Part shown: one piece after another, positions 53,661 through 62,600 of the stretch
Position numbering within the stretch: position 1 is the stretch's first letter
Layout: the number at the start of each line of letters is the position of its first letter
Source of the DNA: Nitrospirota bacterium
GTDB lineage: Bacteria > Nitrospirota > Thermodesulfovibrionia > Thermodesulfovibrionales > UBA9159
Length of the DNA: 64,000 bases
Assembly: GCA_021790195.1 (NCBI GenBank)
Contig: JAJYIF010000005.1
Span: 1 to 64,000 of the forward strand
Direction: 5' to 3'
Notes under the pieces: model-generated
Told to the model about the DNA's origin: nothing
The model's database searches: none
What the model saw: the letters and a program-made list of their open reading frames with translations, nothing else
Translations under genes and position numbers: made by a program

Positions 53661-55043
53661 ATGAAGATCCATTTCTTAGGCGGCGTGAGGACCGTAACAG
53701 GCACATGCTTTTTGCTGGAGACAGGGGAAACGAGGCTTCTCGTTGATTGCGGGATGGTGCAGGGGGCCGACGATGACGTCTCAAACCGCGAGCCTTTCGC
53801 GTTCAGACCCTCCGAGATAGAATACCTCTTTCTTACTCATGCGCATATCGACCACAGCGGTCTTGTGCCGAAGCTGGTCAGGGAGGGCTTCAGAGGTAAG
53901 ATAGTCACGACCGCTGCGACCGCCGACCTTGTGGAGCCGATGCTCTACGATTCCGCGCATATACAACAGGCTGATGCTGAACTGTTGACGAAGAAGGCCT
54001 TGCGGGCGGGAAAGGCGCCGGTCCTGCCGCTTTACACGGTTGAGGACGTCACGGCCATACTGCCCCTCTTCAGCAGGGTCCCCTACGGGAAACTCTTCCA
54101 TGCGGGGAAAGGGGTCAAATACAGGTTCCTTGACGCGGGTCATATCCTGGGCTCGGGCAGTCTCGAAATGTGGTTCCAGGACGGGCCGGAGGAGAAGAAG
54201 ATACTTTTCTCGGGTGACATCGGCAAGAAGGGAAGCCCTATCATCAGAGACCCTTCGACCGAAACGGGCGCCGACTATGTGGTCATGGAATCGACCTATG
54301 GGAACAGGCTGCATAAAGAAATGCCGGAGACCGTCGAGGAGCTTACGGAAGCGATAAAGGTCACCTTTAAACGCGGAGGAAACGTCATAATACCGGCCTT
54401 TGCCATCGGCAGGACACAGGACATCCTTTACGTATTGAACCGCCTCGTGAGGGAAAAGAGGTTGTATAATATCCACGTTTATGTCGACAGCCCCCTTGCT
54501 GAAAAGGCCACGATGACCTACCTCGCCCATCCCGAGTGTTTCGATGATGAGGCAAAGATGCTTCTGAAGGCCGGGACATTGGAGGACTCCATAAAGCTCC
54601 ATTTTACACATACGGTGCAGGAGTCCATGGACCTCAACAAGATCAGGTCCAATGCGATCATAATCGCCGGAGGCGGCATGTGCGAAGGAGGAAGGGTGAG
54701 GCATCACCTTAAACACAACCTCTGGAGGCCGGAGTGCAGCGTTATATTCGCTGGGTTCCAGGCCAAAGGAACTTTGGGAAGGAAGATCGTGGACGGCGCA
54801 AGGATAGTACATATCTTCGGCGAAGAGATCGCTGTCAGGGCAAAGATATGGACGCTCGGCGGTTTCTCTGCTCACGCGGACCAGAAGGGTCTCCTTGACT
54901 GGCTTTCTGCCCTGGAAAACAGGCCGGAGATATTTGTGGTCCACGGCGAGGAAGAAACGGCCATCGCCTTTTCAGAGCTGGTCAAGGAGCGCTACGGTTT
55001 CACAACCCATGTCCCGTCAAGAGGCGAAGCATTTGATCTGTAA
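53661..55043 (+). CDS. Beta-CASP metallo-beta-lactamase RNA-processing nuclease
   Basis: Predicted zinc-dependent ribonuclease of the YSH1/CPSF-like group, 460 residues. The metallo-beta-lactamase motifs are FLGGVRTVTG, HAHIDHSG (residues ~56-63) and LDAGHILGSGSLE. The beta-CASP cap contains VMESTYGNRLH, PAFAIGRTQDILYVL and DSPLAEKAT, and the C-terminal metal motifs are GGGMCEGGRVRHHL, FGEEIAVRA, FSAHADQKGLLDW and VHGEEE. The ATG gives the family N-terminus MKIHFLGG. The role is RNA 3'-end or 5'-exonucleolytic processing; substrates are unknown. Confidence 0.92.
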   Translation: MKIHFLGGVRTVTGTCFLLETGETRLLVDCGMVQGADDDVSNREPFAFRPSEIEYLFLTHAHIDHSGLVPKLVREGFRGKIVTTAATADLVEPMLYDSAHIQQADAELLTKKALRAGKAPVLPLYTVEDVTAILPLFSRVPYGKLFHAGKGVKYRFLDAGHILGSGSLEMWFQDGPEEKKILFSGDIGKKGSPIIRDPSTETGADYVVMESTYGNRLHKEMPETVEELTEAIKVTFKRGGNVIIPAFAIGRTQDILYVLNRLVREKRLYNIHVYVDSPLAEKATMTYLAHPECFDDEAKMLLKAGTLEDSIKLHFTHTVQESMDLNKIRSNAIIIAGGGMCEGGRVRHHLKHNLWRPECSVIFAGFQAKGTLGRKIVDGARIVHIFGEEIAVRAKIWTLGGFSAHADQKGLLDWLSALENRPEIFVVHGEEETAIAFSELVKERYGFTTHVPSRGEAFDL

Positions 55044-55446
55044 CATGATATTGATCTCATCGAAAACAAAACCGTGTTCCAATCCCAAATTGACTCCATT
55101 GGCCGGTGACAAGTCCTTCCTGTGATGGACATTGTAGCGGTTTTGTCACACGGCGAGGTTTCTCTTGGAAACAAACGCTGTCGGCATGCGTCAAGCACGA
55201 TACGCGCATTCCACTTGGGCAAAGTTTTCCTCTAAATCGATATTGACAAAAGACCTTTGTTCCTATTTCGCAAAAGACGCAGCCAAGGTCCTAAATAAGG
55301 TTAATTCCTAGCTCAAGAAGTCGCCGGTTTCTTCATCAGATCCGCACTGCAGTCAAGAATGCTTAAAGAATTTTCTGTTTCAAGGTTTTTAAAAATACCG
55401 TGGGTGTAAGGAACTTTATCCCCCTTGTAGCCTTTCCCCGAGTATG
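55044..55446. other. Non-coding stretch before the beta-helix gene
   Basis: About 400 bases without a convincing gene on either strand; the largest open frames are short, lack ribosome-binding sites and have no recognisable sequence. The stretch becomes A/T-richer toward the promoter of the surface-protein gene. I see no riboswitch or terminator that I could defend. Confidence 0.45.
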
Positions 55447-55476
55447 TTGACAAACCTCAGCACTGTATGTTCTAAT
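55447..55476 (+). promoter_or_regulatory. Candidate promoter of the beta-helix surface protein
   Basis: TTGACA, an 18-base spacer and TCTAAT (five of six), 55 bases upstream of the ATG. A/T-rich sequence and a strong ribosome-binding site (AAAAGGAGGGG) follow. Confidence 0.5.
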
Positions 55477-55530
55477 TGCCAAGAATTCATATAAGCGGCA
55501 GAAGATTTCAGTTAGGAAAAGGAGGGGCGC

Positions 55531-57045
55531 ATGATTGAAAATCGGAGCATTCCTGTATCCTTGTCGTTGGCAGCTCTGTTTGTCATGATCGGATTGGTAA
55601 TAATAGAGTGTCCGGCATATGCTGCAGGGGTGGTAAATACATGCGACGAAACCAACCTGACAACCGCGATTGCAGGAGGCGGGGGCGGAGGTTCCGTGAC
55701 GTTTACCTGCAGTGGCACGATTACGCTTACCTCGAGGATCACAATTTCAAAGGACACGACCATTGACGGCACGGGCCAAAATGTTACCATCAGCGGCAAC
55801 AATTCCGTGCCTGTCTTTCTGGTAAATTCCGGGGTTAATGCGACTCTCAACAGTCTGACAATTACAAACGGCAACGCCGGCGGCGACGGCGGCGGAATCA
55901 TGAACTTCGGCACACTGACAGTGACCAACAGCACCATCTCAGGAAACTCTGCTTTTGGCAACATCGGCGGCGGCGGAATCTACAACAGCGGCACACTGAC
56001 ACTGACCAGCAGCACCATCTCAGGAAACTCTGCCAGTATCATCGGCGGCGGCGGCGGAATCGCAAACGATGGCACGCTGACAGTGACCAACAGCACCATC
56101 TCAGGAAACTCTGCCAGCAACGCCGGCATCGGCGGCGGCGGCGGAATCTTTAATAACGGCACGCTGACAGTGACCAACAGCACTATCTCAGGAAACTCTG
56201 CCTTAATCGGCGGCGGAATCTTAAACTCCGGTATTTTAAATTATACAAATACGATCATCGCCAACGCCCCTTCAGATGATTGCGTAAATATTAACGGATC
56301 CATCGGCACCCATACCAATAATCTCGTGCAAGACGGCACTTGTTCCGCCTCCTTAAGCGGTGACCCCAAGCTCTCGACGCTCGGCAGTTACGGGGGGCCT
56401 ACCCATACCATTGCGCTTCTGCCGGGGTCCCCTGCTATAGATGCAGGCAATGATTCAACATGCGCAGCATTTGATCAACGCGGCGTTGCCCGGCCTCAGG
56501 GCCTCCATTGCGACATAGGAGCGTATGAATTAATCCCGCCGGTTACTGTTGCATCGGCCACCGGTAAGGGGGTTATAACACTTACGCCGGTCACCGCAGG
56601 CTGCTGGCTCTCGGATGTTCAGGCAATGGCTACTTCTCAGGCATATATGGCCGATCCTTTAAACTATAACTACCCCTACGGGCTTGTGTACTTCAAGCTG
56701 CACTGCCCGACACCCGGCCAATCTGCTGATGTAACAATCACGTTCCCCGGAGACATTTCAGGCATGGAGTACAGGAAATGCGGCCCTACGCCACCCGACT
56801 TTAATACCGTAAGTTGGTATACCTACAGTAGTGTGACCGTGAACGGCAATGCCGTCACGCTGCATCTTAAAGACGGAGCACTTGGAGACGACACGGCGGC
56901 TGACGGGATTATCGTGGACGAGGGCGGGCCGGGGGATCCTCCGACGACCGCGATACCCACCATGAACGAATGGGGGATGATTGTATTTATGGTTTCCGCA
57001 GGATTATGCGCTGTATATTTTCTGAGGAGAAAGAGAAAAGTTTAG
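55531..57045 (+). CDS. Beta-helix surface protein with choice-of-anchor domains and IPTL-CTERM tail
   Basis: Exported surface protein, 504 residues. Signal peptide ~1-32. Residues ~35-245 form a right-handed beta-helix built of turns such as TLTVTNSTISGNSA with GGGGI linkers; four near-identical repeats (24-29 residues) occupy 127-233. Next comes the choice-of-anchor Q signature (GSPAIDAGNDSTCAAFDQRG, then HCDIGAYE), then a choice-of-anchor U-type domain (GLVYFKLHCPTPGQSADVTI; ADGIIVDEGGPGD). The tail is IPTMNEWGMIVFMV, a hydrophobic helix and RRKRKV: an IPTL-CTERM sorting signal. No sorting peptidase is in the window. Adhesion or extracellular matrix binding is the likely role. Confidence 0.85.
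   Translation: MIENRSIPVSLSLAALFVMIGLVIIECPAYAAGVVNTCDETNLTTAIAGGGGGGSVTFTCSGTITLTSRITISKDTTIDGTGQNVTISGNNSVPVFLVNSGVNATLNSLTITNGNAGGDGGGIMNFGTLTVTNSTISGNSAFGNIGGGGIYNSGTLTLTSSTISGNSASIIGGGGGIANDGTLTVTNSTISGNSASNAGIGGGGGIFNNGTLTVTNSTISGNSALIGGGILNSGILNYTNTIIANAPSDDCVNINGSIGTHTNNLVQDGTCSASLSGDPKLSTLGSYGGPTHTIALLPGSPAIDAGNDSTCAAFDQRGVARPQGLHCDIGAYELIPPVTVASATGKGVITLTPVTAGCWLSDVQAMATSQAYMADPLNYNYPYGLVYFKLHCPTPGQSADVTITFPGDISGMEYRKCGPTPPDFNTVSWYTYSSVTVNGNAVTLHLKDGALGDDTAADGIIVDEGGPGDPPTTAIPTMNEWGMIVFMVSAGLCAVYFLRRKRKV
55909..56229 (+). repeat. Four in-frame tandem repeats with variable GGC runs
   Basis: Each unit begins GGCAC(A/G)CTGACAGTGACC and contains AACAGCACCATCTCAGGAAA followed by a run of GGC triplets (3-5 Gly codons) and AATC. 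Units are about 81, 81, 87 and 72 bases. The DNA identity between units is high, higher than needed for the protein fold, so recent duplication or gene conversion is likely. Confidence 0.85.
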
Positions 57046-57073
57046 AAGTTAAACAAGACAATCTACTTTATTG

Positions 57074-57104
57074 AAGGCGAGGAATATCCCTCGCCTTTTC
57101 TTTT
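57074..57104 (+). terminator. Terminator of the beta-helix gene
   Basis: AAGGCGAGG, a six-base loop and CCTCGCCTT form a 9-bp stem that runs into TTTTCTTTT. It lies 29 bases after the stop codon. Confidence 0.85.
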
Positions 57105-57369
57105 GATAACATCGATCTGCTATGTAATATCCAATCAAGCCTCCCGCCTGTTATAAACGTTATATGGCCTGCTTCAAAATTAAGGATATCTACAAAAGAG
57201 GGGATACTGCTGCTGATCTATCCTTCCCAGCCTGCAGTGAAGGGAGGGTTTTTATCGGAAAGTATTACTGTGTCAAAATAACTACAGTCTCGACTTGTCG
57301 GTGAATTCCTCTTCCCAGACCCGGTTAGTCTTCAGTGAGACTTGACACATGACGACTTTTCACACTTCG
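57105..57369. other. Gap between converging transcription units
   Basis: No gene, RNA or clear repeat is visible between the surface-protein terminator and the end of the minus-strand prenyltransferase gene. Confidence 0.45.
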
Positions 57370-58281
57370 TCATAGGACATAAGATGCAGCGGTAAATAAA
57401 AAAATTGTGATGCTTATATATCCGTTCATGTCGAAGAAGGCCTTGTTCAGTTTCCTCAGGTCCCCCGGTCTCACCAGGGAATGCTCATAGAGAAGAAGCA
57501 GTGCCGTTACGACTACGCCGATGTAGAAAAGCAGCGTCATGCCGAACGAAATCCCGGTAAGCAACAGGAGCACCCAGGTTAACAAATGGCAGGCGCGGGA
57601 GATCCAGAGCGAACCGGCGACGCCGAACCTTGCCGGGATGGAGTAAAGACCGTGGCCCTTGTCGAACTCCAGGTCCTGAAAGGCATACAGGATGTCAAAC
57701 CCCGCGAGCCAGAAGACTACAGAGAAGCCGAGGAAGAGTATCCTGGGGTCGAACACGCCCGTGACTGCTATCCAGGCACCCACAGGAGCTGCCGAGATGG
57801 TAATGCCGAGGACAAAATGCGAGGCCCAGGTAAACCTTTTTGTAAAAGAATAAATGAACAGGAAAAAGATGGCCACTCCTGTGAGCCTAAAACAAAGGGG
57901 GTTCAGCATATATGCGGAGAGAACAAATACCGACATCGCCGCAACAACAAACAACGCGCTCTCCCAAACCTTTATGCGTCCGGCGGGGATCTCACGGCTT
58001 GCCGTCCGCGGGTTGGCCGAGTCTATGCGCCAGTCGATTATCCTGTTAAGGCCCATGGCGGTAGTCCTTGCAGAGACCATTGCAACCACAATCCAGAAAA
58101 GCGTCCTTTTGGCAGGCAGGCCTCCGGCAGCAATGAATGCCGATGTGAGCGCAAAAGGAAGGGCGAAGACCGAGTGAGAGAATTTTATCATGCGCAGGTA
58201 AAGCGCAATCTTTTCGCAGAGCTTCCTTATCGGCATTTGAGCCTTATCGGAACCGTCCCCTATGCCGGATTGTTCGACCAT
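57370..58281 (-). CDS. UbiA-family prenyltransferase (MqnP/UbiA-like)
   Basis: Integral membrane prenyltransferase, 303 residues, about eight to nine helices. Two Asp-rich prenyl-diphosphate motifs are visible: NRIIDWRIDSANPRTASREI (the N-x(3)-D-x(3)-D type) and YAFQDLEFDKGHGLYSIP. The FSHSVFALPFAL start matches 4-hydroxybenzoate/menaquinone-futalosine prenyltransferases (MqnP). Because the cell has a b558-type succinate dehydrogenase, which uses menaquinone, a menaquinone role is likely, but no other mqn gene is in the window. The start is MVEQSG, with TTTGGAGG upstream; MPIRKLC at 58236 is an alternative. Confidence 0.88.
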   Translation of the reverse strand: MVEQSGIGDGSDKAQMPIRKLCEKIALYLRMIKFSHSVFALPFALTSAFIAAGGLPAKRTLFWIVVAMVSARTTAMGLNRIIDWRIDSANPRTASREIPAGRIKVWESALFVVAAMSVFVLSAYMLNPLCFRLTGVAIFFLFIYSFTKRFTWASHFVLGITISAAPVGAWIAVTGVFDPRILFLGFSVVFWLAGFDILYAFQDLEFDKGHGLYSIPARFGVAGSLWISRACHLLTWVLLLLTGISFGMTLLFYIGVVVTALLLLYEHSLVRPGDLRKLNKAFFDMNGYISITIFLFTAASYVL

Positions 58282-58318
58282 TCCGCCTCCAAAGAGCAAC
58301 CTCTGATAAGAGATGCCC

Positions 58319-59101
58319 TCACCTGGCCCCTTCCGCAGCATATCTCAACATGCCGGTCAAGGTGTGGACCAATCCCTCGCAAAGAAAGATAAGTGATTCC
58401 ACGTCGAGAAAGTTTCCCGTCACGGCGTCGAAGACCATTTTGAGCGAAGACGGGAGCTCTTCGTCACCCTTATGATAGACGATCAGCGTCCTCACCCTCG
58501 GCAGGAGATCGAGGGCATATGAACAATCGGAGCCAAATTCCTTGGCTTTGGACGCCCCCAGTCTGAGTAGAAGAGAACCGGTCATGTCGGGATTTTCGTC
58601 CATAATCCGGCGCAGCGGCTCCTCGCAGTCCCTCACGAATGTCGATTTCTTGACGAAGCCTCCTTTAAGATCGGCAAAATCGATCCATTTCCCGGCGAAT
58701 TGCCCCTTCCCCATGCTTCTCACGTAATGGAGAAGAAGTATCGCGATCCATTTATTCCTTGTCTCGGGACTGACCTTCCCGTCCCTTTCTATTAAATAGT
58801 CCTGGCCGATACACCTCACGACAAGTCTGTCCTCTTCCACACGGCAACCCAAATCTGATGCAGCGCCTAAAATATCCATCTTCGAAACCTGCTCCATCAG
58901 GTCCCTGACGAGTTCATCCCGCCAGTCCGAGCTCGTGAGCAGAGACTTGACAGCTGACAGTCTCGCGGGTTCTATGTGCCTGCACTGATCGAGAAGGCCG
59001 GCGTCACCCTGAAGGGCAACGGCAAAAGACATGCAGGTCTTTTGAGGGCATTCCCCGCAGTTCTTCTTCGGCAGAAGCTTGTATATTTCGAGAGGGTTCA
59101 T
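58319..59101 (-). CDS. DUF3786 protein with N-terminal Fe-S motif
   Basis: A 260-residue protein of unknown function. It begins NPLEIYKLLPKKNCGECPQK, then TCMSFA, with a fourth Cys in LLDQCRH: a four-Cys [4Fe-4S]-type motif like that of corrinoid/CODH-linked small subunits. The rest is the DUF3786 domain (YLIERDGKVSPETRNKWIAI; SMGKGQFAGKWIDFADLKGG; DLLPRVRTLIVYHKGDEELP). The ATG is used rather than a TTG 36 bases upstream; neither has a clear ribosome site. It lies between the UbiA-type and DUF6485 genes on the same strand. Confidence 0.82.
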   Translation of the reverse strand: MNPLEIYKLLPKKNCGECPQKTCMSFAVALQGDAGLLDQCRHIEPARLSAVKSLLTSSDWRDELVRDLMEQVSKMDILGAASDLGCRVEEDRLVVRCIGQDYLIERDGKVSPETRNKWIAILLLHYVRSMGKGQFAGKWIDFADLKGGFVKKSTFVRDCEEPLRRIMDENPDMTGSLLLRLGASKAKEFGSDCSYALDLLPRVRTLIVYHKGDEELPSSLKMVFDAVTGNFLDVESLIFLCEGLVHTLTGMLRYAAEGAR

Positions 59102-59140
59102 AATGTCAGATACAGTAGCTGCCGTCCCCCGACCCAATGA

Positions 59141-59338
59141 TCATCTGGAGCTTTGCATTCTGATAAAGTTACCCACTGAACGGTCATATGTGCTCTCATA
59201 TTCCTTCGTAAAAAAACATGCGGGCAGCTCGCCGCTCTTCCTGTGGTAATGAAGACATTCGCAGCAATGATGCTTTCTGGGACACGGCTCGTATGTGCAG
59301 TTGCAATACTTCTTGTTCTTCTCCATGATGCACTCCAT
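59141..59338 (-). CDS. Small Cys-rich protein, DUF6485-like
   Basis: A 65-residue protein. The sequence KKYCNCTYEPCPRKHHCCEC and then HYHRKSGELPACFF has eight Cys in a compact pattern and matches the DUF6485 family of anaerobes as I recall it. It probably binds metal (zinc or Fe-S). The start MECIMEKN is set by GGGAGGAG; the longer open frame upstream lacks homology. It is first in the minus-strand group with DUF3786 and the prenyltransferase. Confidence 0.8.
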   Translation of the reverse strand: MECIMEKNKKYCNCTYEPCPRKHHCCECLHYHRKSGELPACFFTKEYESTYDRSVGNFIRMQSSR

Positions 59339-59603
59339 TAAGGCTCCTCCCTTCTCTTCATAGATCAAACCCTTCATCAGAAACCGGAAAGATTCGTTTC
59401 CCGCCTCCGTCCTGCCGTCGGGAAGGGCAGGTATGTCGGGAAGTGCCAAATCCTTAGTAAAGAAACGCTACACGACCTAAGTCCTTCTAAAGTTTACTAT
59501 ACTGCCGCTCCAAAATAAAACCGCTTCATTTTTTCACGCGGTGTGATAAAATTATTGTGAAAAATGTCCCCCGAAATATCCTGAACAACGGAGAACTTTT
59601 GCC

Positions 59604-62600
59604 ATGATTTTCATAGGTCTCGATGCAGGCTCTGTCAGCGTTAAGCTTGTTGTTCTGGACAGGAGCGGCAAGAAGCTCGAAGGCCATTACACGCGGCATA
59701 GAGGTCATCCGCAAAAGACGGCGCTGGAGCTCCTTGAGATGGCGACAAGAGCGGCCGGCGGACCTTTTCACCTCTCCATTACCGGATCTTCAGGCAGGCT
59801 TATGGCCTCGGCCCTCGGTCTCGGTTTTACTAACGAGGTCGTGGCGCAGAGTTATGCCGCGAGGAAACTCTATCCCGAAATAAAAACAATAATTGAGCTC
59901 GGCGGCGAGGATTCGAAGCTGATAGCGCTCGGCGGGAACGGACTCAAGGATTTCGCGATGAACTCGGTCTGCGCCGCCGGCACCGGCTCGTTCCTCGACC
60001 AGCAGGCTGAAAGACTGAAACTCTCGATCGAGGAGTTCAGCGAACTCGCTCGAAAATCGAAGCCCTCAAGGATCGCGGGCCGGTGCAGCGTTTTTGCGAA
60101 GTCCGACATGATCCACCTCCAGCAGATAGCGACCCCTGTGGAAGACATCGTTGCCGGGCTCTGTTTCGCGGTCGCAAGGAATTTCAAAGGCTCTATCGTC
60201 AGGGGACGGACCATCGAGGAGCCGGTCTCCTTTCATGGGGGAGTAGCCGCCAACAAGGGGATGGTCAGGGCCTTCAGGGAAGTCTTCGGTTTCGACAGGT
60301 TCTTTGTGCCCGAGGACTTTGCCCTGATGGGGGCGCTCGGCGCGGCCTTTAAGGACATGGACGAGGGTGCCGAAAACATCCTTGAGCCGAAGAAGCTGGC
60401 GACGCTTACGCAATCATCCGGTTATTCGGAGTACGGCCATAAGCCGCTTATAGTCGAAGGAGACGAATTTCTTGAGAGACACATCAAAGACAGTATAGAG
60501 TCCAAGGTTCAAGGCTCAAGTGCGGATAAGGACTCAGGGGGACAAGACACAAGGCCCATGACCCGCGCTTTTTTGGGCATCGACATAGGCTCTATAAGCA
60601 CGAACCTCGCGGTCATCGACGAGGACAGCAACCTGCTCGCAAAGAGATACCTGATGACCGCCGGGAGGCCGATTGAGGCCGTCAACCAGGGGCTCAGGGA
60701 AATAGGCGAGGAGATAGGCGACAGGATAGAGATAGCCGGCGTCGGGACAACAGGGTCCGGCAGATATATGATAGCGGATTATGTGGGCGCCGACATAGTG
60801 AAGAACGAAATCACGGCGCAGGCCACGGCTGCGGCGTTCATCGACGGGAACGTAGACACAATCTTCGAAATCGGCGGCCAGGACTCCAAGTACATTTCCC
60901 TGCGGGACGGAGTTATTGTGGATTTCGAGATGAACAAGGCCTGCGCCGCGGGGACAGGCTCCTTTCTCGAAGAGCAGGCCGAAAAACTGAACATCTCGAT
61001 AAAGAAAGACTTCGCCGAATGCGCCTTTTCCTCCGGAAACCCCTGCAGGCTGGGAGAACGCTGCACTGTCTTCATGGAGAACTCGCTCATGGCAAACCTC
61101 CAGAAGGGCGCGGACAAGAACGACCTCCTTGCAGGTCTTGCCTATTCGATAGTGCAGAACTACATCAACAAGGTGGTCGCCGGAAAGCCCATAGGCCGGA
61201 ATATATTCTTCCAGGGCGGAGTAGCTTTCAATAAATCTGTTGTTGCCGCCTTCGAAAAATATCTTGACAGAAAGATAACCGTACCGCCCAATCATGATGT
61301 GACCGGCGCGATAGGAATGGCGCTTATTGCAATGAGACACGTAAAGAATGAAGTAACGGAGTATCGGGGTAATGGGGTGTCGGAGCATGGAAACGCTGCT
61401 TCACACCGTAACGCCGCAACACCGACGCCCCATTACACAAAGTTCAAGGGTTTCGAGTTGTCCAGGCGCTCTTACCAAATCACGTCCTTCGAATGCAAGG
61501 GATGCCCGAACGTGTGCGAGATCAACAGGGTGAAGATAGAGGGAGAAAACGGCAATCTCTTTTACGGAGGCAGGTGTGAGAAATATGACGTTAGGCAAGG
61601 GAAAGGTCCTTCTCCGTTCCCGGACCTGTTCGCTTACCGCGAGGAAGCGCTCTGGAAGGAACACCTCAAGAGACAATCCGCAGTCACCGGTCAGGAGTCA
61701 ATAATCCGGGGAAATGCATCCCATGACCTGGGAGAAAGAATCGCAGAAAACCGACTGTCGACTGCGGACAGCCGACCCAGAATAGGCGTCCCTTATATAT
61801 TCTTCTTCCATGACTACCTCCCCTTCTGGACAACGCTTTTATGGGAAATGGGGTTTGAGGTAGAGGTATCTCCCAAGACTAACAGGGAGATCATAAATAT
61901 CGGGTCTGAGAGCGTCCTTGCCGATACCTGTTTTCCGATAAAGGTCGCTTACGGCCACATAAAATATCTCGTTGACAAGGGCGTCGATACCCTCCTCATT
62001 CCAAGCTTTGTGAATATGAATACGGCCGATGAGGAATTCGAAAGGGGATATGCCTGCCCGCTCACCCAGACAATCCCCTATGCGGCGAGGGTGGCGCATC
62101 CGAAGGCGAGAATCATTGCTCCTGTAGTAAACCTCCGGGAAGGCAAGTCGGGGACCAACAAGCTTGCGGAAGAGATCGCGCGTTCCTTCAGGCCGCTTGG
62201 AATAAGGAAGAGCGTCGTTCTCAAGGCGCTGAAGGAGACGGAAAAGGCCCAGAGAGAATTTGCGACTTCCATCAAAGCCAGGGGGGCCGAGATACTGTCC
62301 TCTATTCGTGAGAAGACCGCTGTAATTATTGGGAGACCGTACAACGCCTTCGAAGCCGGGATGAACCTCAATATACCCAGAAAGCTGTCGGACCTCGGGG
62401 TCTTTGCGGTGCCCATGGATTTTCTTCCTTCCGCCGGACTCAAGATAGACGACAAGTGGCCGAATATGTACTGGAGGTCCGGACAGAGAATACTAAAGTC
62501 GGCTCGTCTCATAAGGGAGCATCCTCACCTCTACGCTATTTTTATCGGTAATTTCTCGTGCGGGCCCGATTCCTTCATCCTCAAATACTTTAAGGAGGAG

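Noticed and set aside
53781-54944. Minus-strand open frame of 387 codons
   Set aside because: Antisense to the beta-CASP nuclease, whose zinc motifs are complete. No family features.
55909-56229. Regularly spaced identical 20-30-base blocks that look like CRISPR repeats
   Set aside because: The blocks are in frame inside a beta-helix protein gene, the units are directly adjacent, and the spacing follows protein turns; there are no cas genes.
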